From contig NZ_CP019323.1 of NCBI RefSeq assembly GCF_001971585.1, forward strand, positions 1,168,053 to 1,232,052: a DNA stretch of 64,000 bases, read 5' to 3'. The notes beneath the pieces were generated by a model. It worked only from the letters and a program-made list of their open reading frames with translations, was not told where the DNA came from and ran no database searches. Below, piece after piece: positions 8,796 through 16,534 of the stretch. A program made the position numbers and the translations under genes. Position 1 is the stretch's first letter, and each line of letters opens with the position of its first letter. This stretch comes from Companilactobacillus allii (GTDB taxonomy: Bacteria; Bacillota; Bacilli; Lactobacillales; Lactobacillaceae).

Positions 8796-9509
8796 ATGAC
8801 ATACGATGGTACTCAACAATTTTATTCAAGTGATCCGTTTAAAAATTTACAATTGATTGAATATGGTCGAGATCCAAATAGTCAAATTAGTTCAGCGAGT
8901 GAAACCGGAACTACTTATGTAGACAAATCTGGTAATAAGATCATCAAAATTGTTGGCAAAGATAGTAATGGAAATGTAGTTACTAAGCAATATCAATTAA
9001 TGGATATTGCTAACGAAATCAATGTACCTAAATTGCAGCAAATTTCTGGTTTTGATGGGCAACAAATTCATTTAGATAAATTAACCCAAGAGTCGATTGG
9101 CTCATCAATGTTTCATGCTCAAAATTATAATCTCGATGAAATTGAGAAAGCAATTAATTTATTACTTCAAAATCAAGCTATTACAACAAATAATCAAAAT
9201 AAAATCATCGATTTTTTTAACGGATTATCGCAAGAAGAAATTACGCAAATCTCTATTAACTTGTCTACCGCAATTGAAAAAGATTTTTATAAAAAATCAG
9301 ATGTAGATATTAAAATAAATAATTTAGAACGTGAATTAGAAAATATTCAAAGCAAAATTCAATATAAGCCAAATGCTGGTGGTGTTTTCCCTCCAAGTTA
9401 TACAGGAGATAAGGCATCGAATATTGATATTAATGATGACATTACGGATTATAAAACATCAGTCAAAATTGATGAATTAAATAATAATATTATAAAGGAA
9501 GGGGACTAA
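8796..9509 (+). CDS. phage tail/baseplate protein of unknown function
   Basis: 237 aa, ATG with SD GAGGAGG. N-terminal half small and polar with a beta-like segment (KIIKIVGKDSNGNVVTKQYQ); residues 120-195 are helical and likely coiled coil. The last about 25 residues (TSVKIDELNNNIIKEGD) match the ends of the next two proteins. No family recognised. Its place between tail-tip and BppU-like genes makes a baseplate or fibre adaptor role likely, but this is inference. Confidence 0.6.
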   Translation: MTYDGTQQFYSSDPFKNLQLIEYGRDPNSQISSASETGTTYVDKSGNKIIKIVGKDSNGNVVTKQYQLMDIANEINVPKLQQISGFDGQQIHLDKLTQESIGSSMFHAQNYNLDEIEKAINLLLQNQAITTNNQNKIIDFFNGLSQEEITQISINLSTAIEKDFYKKSDVDIKINNLERELENIQSKIQYKPNAGGVFPPSYTGDKASNIDINDDITDYKTSVKIDELNNNIIKEGD

Positions 9510-9512
9510 ATT

Positions 9513-10541
9513 ATGGTAGATCTTGGAATGACAACAGAAAATGGAATGTCAGTTACACCGCCTCTTCAAAATCCAGCTAGTCCAAATTATGAGAAGTTAA
9601 ATACAGATATACCACTAGAACAACCACTAATTTTCTATTTGGATAACTCTAAAACGTTTTACTTGCCTCACGAATCAACAACAGATGAGGACGTTCATTC
9701 GCCACAAAATGTTGTTAACACATTAACGAAAGAGCGCATATTTGAACAAGTTAACATTCGACAAGGTCAATCTGGAATGCAACATATTAATTGCTTGTTT
9801 CTCACAAAAGATGGTCCAGTTGATTTAACGAATATTGTTATACGTTTTGCTGGTAAAGACGCGAGTGAAGCAGAAATTTCAGATGATGAAATATTTGACA
9901 CAACCCAAGCAAGTTTAGGACGACTAACTTGGAAACCAAGTGCAGTGATCTCTCAGGTCGCAGGAAGGTACAAGACGGCTCATTTTGTTATTGAGAATGC
10001 TGACAGAACTAAAATTTTAACAACATTAGATTTTACAATTAATATTATTGCCAATGACGTGAGCTATCCACGTGCATTGGCTTTTTATATGTCTGAATAT
10101 CAGCGAGCCTTATTTCACATAAAGGAAATGGAAACCAATGCAGATAAGCAACTAAATTATTTGTTGAATTTTGAATCTGTTGTTATTTCTGATTCGTTAA
10201 ACAATTTAAAGATTCAAGTCCAAGAATCAATTGACGATGCAAATGAAAAATTGAAAGCAGGAACTGATAAAGTTGATCAATTTATTAGCATTTCAAATAA
10301 TAAATTAACCGCTGTTAATGCAAGTATTGACGATGCTCAAAAAAGAATGGATGGAATTGATTCTCAAATTAAAAGTAACAATATTTTAACAAACGATACT
10401 GTTATTGGAACAATGCAATCTGCTTTGGATAGTGGGCAGATAACTATCAACGTTGATAATTTGATATTAGACCATGTTGTGTCGGCTAGAATCGATGAGT
10501 TAAATGACTACATAACTGAGTCAGAAGGAGGAATTGCCTAA
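9513..10541 (+). CDS. baseplate upper protein (BppU N-terminal family-like)
   Basis: 342 aa, SD GGAAGGGG. Residues about 75-195 have the look of the BppU N-terminal domain: IRQGQSGMQHINCLF, then 'GPVDLTNIVIRFAGKD' and 'AGRYKTAHFVIE..TTLDFTINI', typical of lactic phage baseplate proteins that link the Dit ring to receptor-binding proteins. The rest is long helical/coiled-coil sequence (210-300) as in a fibre stalk, ending VSARIDELNDYITESE, the C-terminal motif shared with both neighbours. Overlaps the next gene at TAATG. Confidence 0.75.
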   Translation: MVDLGMTTENGMSVTPPLQNPASPNYEKLNTDIPLEQPLIFYLDNSKTFYLPHESTTDEDVHSPQNVVNTLTKERIFEQVNIRQGQSGMQHINCLFLTKDGPVDLTNIVIRFAGKDASEAEISDDEIFDTTQASLGRLTWKPSAVISQVAGRYKTAHFVIENADRTKILTTLDFTINIIANDVSYPRALAFYMSEYQRALFHIKEMETNADKQLNYLLNFESVVISDSLNNLKIQVQESIDDANEKLKAGTDKVDQFISISNNKLTAVNASIDDAQKRMDGIDSQIKSNNILTNDTVIGTMQSALDSGQITINVDNLILDHVVSARIDELNDYITESEGGIA

Positions 10542-10816
10542 TGAATATGTTAACCAAAGTGGGGAAGCTGGCAACTCGATTAATTACGGGAGCTTACTAT
10601 ACAAAATCTGATGGTACTAAAGTATATTTGAAAAAAGATGATAAAAATTTTTTAAATCTTTCAACTGCATTTTTAACAAAAGAAGAATCACAGACAACAA
10701 TTTCTGATGTTGTTGATAAATTAGATACCAGTGATAATTTCGATGATGCAACGGTTTCAACCAAAATAGACACTTTAAATTCAGCAATTGACGAGTCAGA
10801 AAAGGCAGGTAATTAA
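10541..10816 (+). CDS. small phage tail protein, adaptor-like
   Basis: 91 aa, ATG overlapping the previous stop, SD GAAGGAGG. Its N-terminus (TKVGKLATRLITGAYYT) resembles the N-terminus of the next protein (NKLTRTARVASHAFLSAQY), and its end (VSTKIDTLNSAIDESE) resembles the ends of the two preceding proteins. It therefore consists of two modules found in its neighbours and little else. No known family recognised. A linking role in the baseplate is inference. Confidence 0.6.
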   Translation: MNMLTKVGKLATRLITGAYYTKSDGTKVYLKKDDKNFLNLSTAFLTKEESQTTISDVVDKLDTSDNFDDATVSTKIDTLNSAIDESEKAGN

Positions 10817-10818
10817 AC

Positions 10819-12708
10819 ATGGCTACATCAAATAAGCTAACAAGAACGGCAAGAGTTGCATCACATGCGTTTTTGTCAGCGCAATACGAAGATAAAAAAG
10901 GAAATGTTGTTGTATCAAAGCCAGTTGGCGATGGCAATACTCTTGATTTAGCAACCATTTTTAAAAACTCGGGATTTAGTGGTGGTACCAGTGGAGGAAA
11001 TAGTGGTACCGGAGGTAATGATGGGGGCGATGATATAAATCCACCATCAGCTGGCGATGATATTTATCCAGGCGATGTTACAAAAGGTGAAGTAACTAAA
11101 CGATATCCAATTTGGTCAGGAAATCAAAATATTACTGAAACAACGCCTATTGAAGTTAATCAGCCACTTGATCAAGTATTTGCTAACTACGATGGATTGC
11201 AATTTGACGTATCGCTTAATAAAGTAACTCATTTAGGAGATTCAAGTTCTGATTCAATCAATGTTCAACCAACAAACACTGATAATCAAGATAATCAATT
11301 TAGTACGTCAATTCCTATTCCAATTTCAATTGAGTCAAATACTTTTTTAAATAAGAAAAAGGTAACCATTCCTTTGACTGGAAATGCTGATAATAAGATA
11401 ATTCATGTTTCGAAGCTTACTAATACAGGAATAATTCCTATAACCGCTGCAGAATTACAATCTGAATCAACAGTTCCTGGTTTGGGTGCTGGATATACCA
11501 ATATGCCTAAAACAACAAACGTTAGTATATCAGCAACTGCTGTGTATAGGAATTTGACTTCTATTACAGAAAATGCTGACAGATCTAGTGAAGAGATTGT
11601 TGTATATAAAGACGATGTCATTTACAGTGTAGGGCAACCAGGATGCCAATTTATGACAATCGATGGGTTAATTCCGAACACTAATTATGCTTCGAATCAA
11701 TTTTCGTTTTGTTACAGAAACTCAATCAGTAAAATTGAAAGCACTCATGTTGGTATTCAAGCATTTACTACAAGAGAGATCACTAATGTGAGTGCAATTC
11801 CAGCAACGATAGTATTTGATACTGTTAATATCAAAAGCTATTCATATGCACATGGTTTTGGCTTTTTCTATCAGCAATTACAACAAGGATATTCATTAGC
11901 ACTTTTTGACGCTGATAATAAAATTATTGCTAAAGGTATTCCAGGAGTACCTTTTGTGTCTATTGATGGATTAGATGCTGAGTCTTCTTATAAAGGATTA
12001 GGAATTTCGGTTGGTTTAATATGTTCAGAAGATTTGCCTAAAGATTCAGTTGTCAGTGCTCCATCGATTACCATCGAATATACTAACGACCAATCTTTAA
12101 CAATTTCATCAACAAATGGAATAACAAAATTGGCTGATGGAACTGATAAACAAGATTATTCCGTTTCACTAAGTGGTATCAACACTTTCAAAAAACAAAG
12201 TTCAGTTTCACAAATGGCCAATTCATATCTTTTTGTTGGTAATTCAGATAAAGTTGATTTCACTAATATAGATTCAAATTTTGACAATATTGATGATGGG
12301 TTGGAAATTTGTTTGGTAGAAAAAATTGTAACGGCCCCCGGATATAGAACCACTTTGGATGAGTTAGGATTGCCAAGTAAATTTCGTATATCGAAGAAAA
12401 AATTGTTGTCAGCAATGAATTCTTATGATTTATTTGATAAATATTTTGCTATGGAAAAAGCTCATTATCCAAAATCAATTGAATCATTAGAAAATGGAAT
12501 TTGGAAGAGTTATAGTGGGGACGTAAATGTTGGTATTGCTGGAACGAAGTGCAACCTTAAAATTAGTAATAGTACGTTAACAATCGATAGTGATTTTAAG
12601 GCTGCTACTTCTGTCATGAGTCCAAATTTAAGTAGTATATTAAATTCGTCAAATGCGGTTCAATTCAAAATTGCATCAGTTAAAACATATAAAGAGGAGG
12701 CAAAATAA
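10819..12708 (+). CDS. putative receptor-binding / tail fibre protein
   Basis: 629 aa. Short N-terminal module like the preceding 91-aa protein, then a Gly/Ser/Asp linker (residues about 54-85), then about 530 residues of predicted beta-rich sequence with Thr, Ser and Asn. This layout (anchor, flexible linker, beta domain) is usual for phage receptor-binding proteins or fibre tips. I recognise no enzymatic motif. Placed after BppU and before XkdX, where adsorption proteins lie. The ATG start has only a weak SD (CAGGT), suggesting translational coupling to the upstream gene 2 bases away. Confidence 0.6.
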   Translation: MATSNKLTRTARVASHAFLSAQYEDKKGNVVVSKPVGDGNTLDLATIFKNSGFSGGTSGGNSGTGGNDGGDDINPPSAGDDIYPGDVTKGEVTKRYPIWSGNQNITETTPIEVNQPLDQVFANYDGLQFDVSLNKVTHLGDSSSDSINVQPTNTDNQDNQFSTSIPIPISIESNTFLNKKKVTIPLTGNADNKIIHVSKLTNTGIIPITAAELQSESTVPGLGAGYTNMPKTTNVSISATAVYRNLTSITENADRSSEEIVVYKDDVIYSVGQPGCQFMTIDGLIPNTNYASNQFSFCYRNSISKIESTHVGIQAFTTREITNVSAIPATIVFDTVNIKSYSYAHGFGFFYQQLQQGYSLALFDADNKIIAKGIPGVPFVSIDGLDAESSYKGLGISVGLICSEDLPKDSVVSAPSITIEYTNDQSLTISSTNGITKLADGTDKQDYSVSLSGINTFKKQSSVSQMANSYLFVGNSDKVDFTNIDSNFDNIDDGLEICLVEKIVTAPGYRTTLDELGLPSKFRISKKKLLSAMNSYDLFDKYFAMEKAHYPKSIESLENGIWKSYSGDVNVGIAGTKCNLKISNSTLTIDSDFKAATSVMSPNLSSILNSSNAVQFKIASVKTYKEEAK

Positions 12709-13148
12709 TGACGAAAGTAGCATTAATGCTAGATGATAATCGTAATATTACTAATTTTGCAGAATATCCGTATTCATTAAATCAAGATACGTCAAAAGGT
12801 TGGATTCTCGTTGAGAGTGATCCAGCCTTTAATATTTCAGACATATCAAATTGGACAATTCGAGGCTCTGACAACAAGTTAGTTCATATCTCAAGCAATC
12901 AAACCCCTGATGAAGAGAATCAAAACGCAATCACTGAATTGACAAAGCAAGGTTTAAATCAAGTTTTGACAGTTGGACAAATTCAATCAGCAGTCACAGA
13001 AGTTACCAAGCAAAATTTAGATTTAGCTCGAGACAATATTCAACTTAAGCAGGACAAGACAGACATGCAATCGGCTATAACCGAATTAACTAAGCAAGTT
13101 ATTACATTATCAACGCCAGTGTCAACAACAGAAACTACAACTAAATAG
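12708..13148 (+). CDS. phage tail-associated protein, N-terminal beta plus coiled coil
   Basis: 146 aa, ATG overlapping the previous stop, SD GAGGAGG. Residues 1-60 form a compact beta unit (MTKVALMLDDNRNITNFAEY, WILVESDPAF) of the kind seen in small proteins preceding XkdX in Gram-positive phages; residues 70-135 hold repeated AITELTKQ / AVTEVTKQ units suggesting a trimeric coiled coil. Function unknown; a fibre or baseplate part is likely from context. Confidence 0.6.
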   Translation: MTKVALMLDDNRNITNFAEYPYSLNQDTSKGWILVESDPAFNISDISNWTIRGSDNKLVHISSNQTPDEENQNAITELTKQGLNQVLTVGQIQSAVTEVTKQNLDLARDNIQLKQDKTDMQSAITELTKQVITLSTPVSTTETTTK

Positions 13149-13160
13149 GAGGAAGAAATT

Positions 13161-13292
13161 ATGATCAACTTACTAAAAATGGAATTCGGATGGGGAACTT
13201 TAAAGAAGGAAGATATTACTGGATATATTCCAGCTGTCATTTCAAAGGAAGATTTTAAAACCATCACAGGTGACGATTTCACAGACGACTAG
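13161..13292 (+). CDS. XkdX family phage protein
   Basis: 43 aa, start ATG after SD AGGAGG. Contains the XkdX pattern: W at the front (EFGWGTLKKEDI), then ISKEDFKTITGDDF, where 'I..edf..ITG.d' is the family signature. XkdX-like proteins are short, follow the tail fibre gene and precede the lysis genes in many Gram-positive siphoviruses and myoviruses; function is not known. The stop lies inside a small hairpin. Confidence 0.85.
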   Translation: MINLLKMEFGWGTLKKEDITGYIPAVISKEDFKTITGDDFTDD

Positions 13293-13308
13293 CGTAAGCT
13301 AGCCTTTT
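13289..13308 (+). terminator. weak hairpin after xkdX
   Basis: CTAGC-GTAA-GCTAG followed by CCTTTTT. The stem is only five pairs and begins inside the stop codon; at most partial termination or RNA processing between the tail and lysis parts of the operon. Confidence 0.35.
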
Positions 13309-13329
13309 TAATTTAAAGAGGTGATTAAA

Positions 13330-13713
13330 TTGAGATACATAAGGCAGAATCGCTTATGGTTTTTCACAGGACTTGAAACTCTGGCACTGGGCATTTGCTT
13401 TGCGATGTCAGATAACTTTGTTGACAGACCACCGCATGCTCCTGAAATAATCGATACGGTTAATAAACCGTTTTTTGCGATTGTTTTAATTTTGATTGGA
13501 ATATTTGTAAGCATCATGTCGAATAGCCCGTTTGATGGAAAAATGCGATCAATAATCATATTTCTGTTGTCATTAGTTTGGGTCTTTTATTCGATAATTT
13601 TTTTGATTCACGATTATTACGCGCCAATATTCGTACCACATTTAGACACGATATTAATCATATTTGTGGCCACACGAATCACTTTTGAATCAGCTTGGAG
13701 TGATCATCGATGA
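13330..13713 (+). CDS. phage membrane protein of the lysis region
   Basis: 127 aa from TTG 13330, chosen because AAAGAGGTGA precedes it at correct spacing; the GTG at 13321 lies within that SD. Three to four hydrophobic segments (residues about 8-22, 43-60, 71-92, 98-112), no soluble domain. It lies between xkdX and the holin and overlaps the next start by four bases. Could be an accessory holin or a membrane cargo protein; I do not recognise a family. Confidence 0.6.
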   Translation: MRYIRQNRLWFFTGLETLALGICFAMSDNFVDRPPHAPEIIDTVNKPFFAIVLILIGIFVSIMSNSPFDGKMRSIIIFLLSLVWVFYSIIFLIHDYYAPIFVPHLDTILIIFVATRITFESAWSDHR

Positions 13714-14024
13714 CGGATATTGTGGTAGCTGTAGTCTCGGCGATTGGCGGTGGTGTCATGACCGGATTCTTTAATGTTTGGCAAGCTAAGCTTAAAAATC
13801 AAGGCTCAAATGAGAGCGTATATGCTGATCATACGAAAGAACTATTTGAAAGATTAGATCAGATAACACAGGAGAGAGATGATTTAAAGGATCAAGTCAA
13901 TGACTTGCAGCTGAAAATTGATTATCAAAGTAATATCATTGAAAAACAAGGTAAAACAATTGATGCTTTAAACAAGCAAATGGGTGAATTAAACAGTAAG
14001 TTTGATTTATGGGAGGAAAGTTAA
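13710..14024 (+). CDS. phage membrane-anchored coiled-coil protein
   Basis: 104 aa. N-terminal hydrophobic segment (VVAVVSAIGGGVMTGFFNVW), then residues 35-100 heptad-rich (LFERLDQITQERDDLKDQV), a typical coiled coil. Start overlaps the previous stop (ATGA), and its end overlaps the holin start (TAATG). Similar one-TM plus coiled-coil proteins accompany holins in lactobacillus phages; a spanin- or antiholin-like role is only a guess. Confidence 0.6.
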   Translation: MTDIVVAVVSAIGGGVMTGFFNVWQAKLKNQGSNESVYADHTKELFERLDQITQERDDLKDQVNDLQLKIDYQSNIIEKQGKTIDALNKQMGELNSKFDLWEES

Positions 14025-14314
14025 TGGATATAATTCAAAATTTAAATTTAATCAATGCAACAGAATTAATACTGATTGCATTAATATGCTACGGTTTAAC
14101 TCAAGCAGCTAAGCAATCCAAACTTAAAAGCACCTACATGCCATTCATATCAATGGTTGTAGGTGCTTTTGTCGGCATAATTGTTGCATTAATTATGCAC
14201 GATTCAGAACTTGGAAAAGCTGGAATCGTCGGTTTCTTAGTTGGTGGTTGGACGTCGGGTTTATTTACTGGCGTCAAAGCTGTTATTAATGATAAGAAGG
14301 AGATACTTAAATAA
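14024..14314 (+). CDS. phage holin
   Basis: 96 aa from ATG 14024 (SD GGGAGG; an ATG at 14009 in the same frame lies upstream of that SD). Three hydrophobic segments: TELILIALICYGLTQAA, PFISMVVGAFVGIIVALIM and GIVGFLVGGWTSGLFTGV, charged C-terminus KKEILK. Size, topology and position directly before the endolysin fit a class I holin that opens the membrane for the lysin. Confidence 0.8.
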   Translation: MDIIQNLNLINATELILIALICYGLTQAAKQSKLKSTYMPFISMVVGAFVGIIVALIMHDSELGKAGIVGFLVGGWTSGLFTGVKAVINDKKEILK

Positions 14315-15301
14315 ATGTTTAATCCAAACGTAATTAAAATGAACCATGTGCTATCTGGTGATCAAGGCGATGCACGAGTTGCTCAAAAAAAATATATCAT
14401 TGTGCATGAATCGGGTAATGACAAGGATACTAAATACGCTGACATGTTATCGAATGAAGTAACATTTATGCATAACAATTATTCAAGTGCCTATACAACA
14501 CATTTTGTTGGATACATGGATACTTCTAATGAAGCTCAAATCTACCAAATTGGGACACCAGGTTATGTAAGTTGGGGTGCTTTATCAGCAAACCCATACG
14601 CCCCAGTACAAATTGAATTCGCACGTGTTTATCAAAATGATAGAGCTAAATTTAAACAAGCATATCACCTATATATAGAAGCAATTCGATATTATGCAGG
14701 TTTGTATGAAATTCCGTTGAAACTAGATGAAGCTGGTAATGGCGTTAAATCTCATCAGTGGATTACCAATAATTATGGTGGTGATCACCAAGACCCCTAT
14801 GCATATTTTGCTTCGATGGGTATTTCAAAATCGCAATTTAAACACGACGTTGAAAATGGGATTGATGAAGTTGTTCAAGATACTAAAGTTAATCGAACCA
14901 CGATCACTATTCAAAATGGACCTAAAAGTGGTATAGCCGGTTGGACATTGGAAGGTAAAATCATCCCTGGATCTAATTCAAAATTGGTTAATGGTAGTTC
15001 TTGGTTATCTAACGGTTTAAAGAAAATTAACGGATTGCCAATGTACAAAATTGCTAACGATGAATACATTCCCAAAAAGTACACCGACCAAGCAGGAATC
15101 GTGACAATCAACGGTGTTGGTGGGATTAGTTCGGTTACATCAACAGGCGAAAAGAATATAGGCAGCGAAAGTAAGTTTCAAGATTTAACTCAGTGGAAGA
15201 CAACGGATAAGTTGTATCAAATCGCAGGACGATATTATTTTAAAGTTGCTACAGATGAATACATTGATGCCTTCTACACAATTGGAGGCGGAAATAAATA
15301 A
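14315..15301 (+). CDS. endolysin: N-acetylmuramoyl-L-alanine amidase with SLAP-like repeats
   Basis: 328 aa, start one base after the holin stop, SD AAGGAG. Residues 25-180 are an Amidase_2 (PGRP-like) domain: IIVHESGN with zinc ligand candidate His31, His63 in TTHFVGY, His147 (SHQWITNNYGG), and DHQDP at 157-161 with a further ligand, followed by the usual SxxxF helix. It cleaves the MurNAc-L-Ala bond of peptidoglycan. Residues about 195-325 are two SLAP-like modules (WTLEGKIIPGSN...YKIANDEYIP; ...KVATDEYIDAFY), related to those in the tail-tip protein. A strong terminator follows. Confidence 0.9.
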   Translation: MFNPNVIKMNHVLSGDQGDARVAQKKYIIVHESGNDKDTKYADMLSNEVTFMHNNYSSAYTTHFVGYMDTSNEAQIYQIGTPGYVSWGALSANPYAPVQIEFARVYQNDRAKFKQAYHLYIEAIRYYAGLYEIPLKLDEAGNGVKSHQWITNNYGGDHQDPYAYFASMGISKSQFKHDVENGIDEVVQDTKVNRTTITIQNGPKSGIAGWTLEGKIIPGSNSKLVNGSSWLSNGLKKINGLPMYKIANDEYIPKKYTDQAGIVTINGVGGISSVTSTGEKNIGSESKFQDLTQWKTTDKLYQIAGRYYFKVATDEYIDAFYTIGGGNK

Positions 15302-15303
15302 AA

Positions 15304-15341
15304 AGAGCTCTCAACCGTTTCGGTTGGGGGCTTATTTTTTT
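15304..15341 (+). terminator. rho-independent terminator after the lysis operon
   Basis: AGCTCTCAACCG pairs (with G-U pairs) with CGGTTGGGGGCT around a short TT loop, followed by a T-rich run. Three bases after the endolysin stop; ends the phage late transcript. Confidence 0.85.
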
Positions 15342-15361
15342 GTGTTCTAATAAATATCGGC

Positions 15362-15421
15362 TGTAAATAATATATATTAATTGTAAATAATCTTTACAAA
15401 GTGTAAATGATGTTATATACA
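15362..15421 (+). promoter_or_regulatory. promoter with iterated operator repeats for the prophage cargo unit
   Basis: TGTAAATAAT at 15362 and 15382 and TGTAAATGAT at 15402 are direct repeats at exactly 20-bp steps. The third overlaps a perfect inverted repeat TTTACA-AAG-TGTAAA (15393-15407), whose left half doubles as a -35 box; a -10 TATACA (15416-15421) follows at 17 bp. The layout suggests a repressor or activator binding cooperatively on one DNA face. Which protein binds is unknown. Confidence 0.6.
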
Positions 15422-15548
15422 ACGTATTTCACTAGCAAAATGGATAAATAAAAATTGGAGGTCATTAAATTTATAAAAGAAGTAGAAATAATTGAAACTT
15501 TAAACAAGTTGTTGAATAATGTATAATTCATAGAAGGAGGTGACGATT

Positions 15549-15803
15549 ATGACTAAATTATTCAAAGGATTAAACAATATTATTTTTAATGTAAACAAGC
15601 AAGTATCAAGTATAGCTTTTGATACGTTACGAATTACGAAATCTGATAATAGTAGTCTTAAAAGCCATATTGTCATTAATTCTTCTTATTCTAATAGCAA
15701 ACAAAAAGAAAAAAATGCAATAAAATCTGACTTTGATGCTATTGGGAAGGATCTTTTCAAGTCTTTGAAACAATATGAAAAATCAAAATTCAATGGAGCA
15801 TAA
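15549..15803 (+). CDS. unknown prophage cargo protein
   Basis: 84 aa from ATG 15549 with SD GAAGGAGG; the in-frame GTG at 15540 lies inside that SD. Basic, Lys/Ser/Asn-rich (TKLFKGLNNIIFNVNKQVSS), no membrane segment, no family recognised. First gene of a two-gene unit behind its own promoter, between the lysis terminator and the host aldo/keto reductase. This position commonly carries lysogenic-conversion genes. Its last codons overlap the next gene. Confidence 0.6.
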   Translation: MTKLFKGLNNIIFNVNKQVSSIAFDTLRITKSDNSSLKSHIVINSSYSNSKQKEKNAIKSDFDAIGKDLFKSLKQYEKSKFNGA

Positions 15804-16302
15804 AGAAAATAGTACCGAGACGGATGACGCTACTGTCACTGATAATGCTGATGAAAGTACAGTCAATAGTGAAATAAAAGCCACGGTTGATAATTTTGAA
15901 AAACTTGCGCCGAAGCAGAGAGAACAAGTTATTTCAAAACTTGAGATGTATAGTGGTCCCATACCACATCCTGATATTTTAAAAAAATATGATGATATGT
16001 ATAATGGTGCAGCACAGGAGATAATAGACAACGGAGTGCAAGAGTCAGTTCATAGAAGATCTATGGAAAGCGAGTATTTAAAACAAAATACAGTACGAAA
16101 TCGCAGACGCGATTGGATGGGCTTTCTTATTGGAACTCTTGGCATCGTATTTGGATTCTATCTACTATATCTCGGTCATACCGTTGTAGGAAGTATATTT
16201 TCTGGAGGAACTTTAGTAACCTTGGTATCTGTCTTTGCTTCAAATAATAATTCTGAATCTTCTGAAGAAGAAGATAATGATGGTAAAGATTCTGAGAATT
16301 AA
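15775..16302 (+). CDS. DUF2335-family membrane protein
   Basis: 175 aa; overlaps the preceding gene by 29 bases, with an alternative ATG at 15793; neither has a strong SD, so translational coupling is likely. Acidic N-terminus; residues 45-75 carry PKQREQVISKL..YSGPIPHPDILKKYDDM..GAAQEII, the recognisable DUF2335 core ('sGPlPpPe.L..Y....PGaa..I'), then two hydrophobic segments (about 114-155) and a Glu/Asp-rich cytoplasmic tail. The family has no established function; many members lie in phages and mobile regions. In this prophage it may serve the lysogen, by inference. Confidence 0.75.
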   Translation: MKNQNSMEHKENSTETDDATVTDNADESTVNSEIKATVDNFEKLAPKQREQVISKLEMYSGPIPHPDILKKYDDMYNGAAQEIIDNGVQESVHRRSMESEYLKQNTVRNRRRDWMGFLIGTLGIVFGFYLLYLGHTVVGSIFSGGTLVTLVSVFASNNNSESSEEEDNDGKDSEN

Positions 16303-16475
16303 TAATCTCTACCAATAACAAATATCACTATTATTTTTAGTCAAAATACCGTAAATAATTTTTAAAATTAAATAGAACAGAAACACTTTGCACTAATTTA
16401 GCACAATAACACTATGAACGTTGATATAACAGCATTTGTAAATCCTGCAGATGGCACTTTAGAATGTAGAAGAAT
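16303..16475. other. AT-rich junction between prophage cargo and host gene
   Basis: No gene found. The prophage right end (attR) should lie here or nearby, but without the left end I cannot identify the duplicated core. Contains GTTGATATAACAGCATTT at 16420-16437, matched 17 of 18 bases at 26111. Confidence 0.4.
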
Positions 16476-16528
16476 AAATAAACCCTCTAGTTTGGATATT
16501 ACGTCCAAGCTGGAGGGTTTATTTTTTT
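16476..16528. terminator. bidirectional terminator between prophage end and aldo/keto reductase
   Basis: AAATAAACCCTC..AGTTTGGA pairs with TCCAAGCTGGAGGGTTTATTT; A-run on one side and T-run on the other, so it can stop transcription both ways. It ends 7 bases before the stop of the minus-strand gene. Confidence 0.9.
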
Positions 16529-16534
16529 ACCACC

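Noticed and set aside
15455-15526. Short frame after a GGAGG-like site between operator and the 84-aa gene
   Set aside because: No ATG, GTG or TTG start at usable spacing; only non-standard start codons would work. More likely leader sequence.
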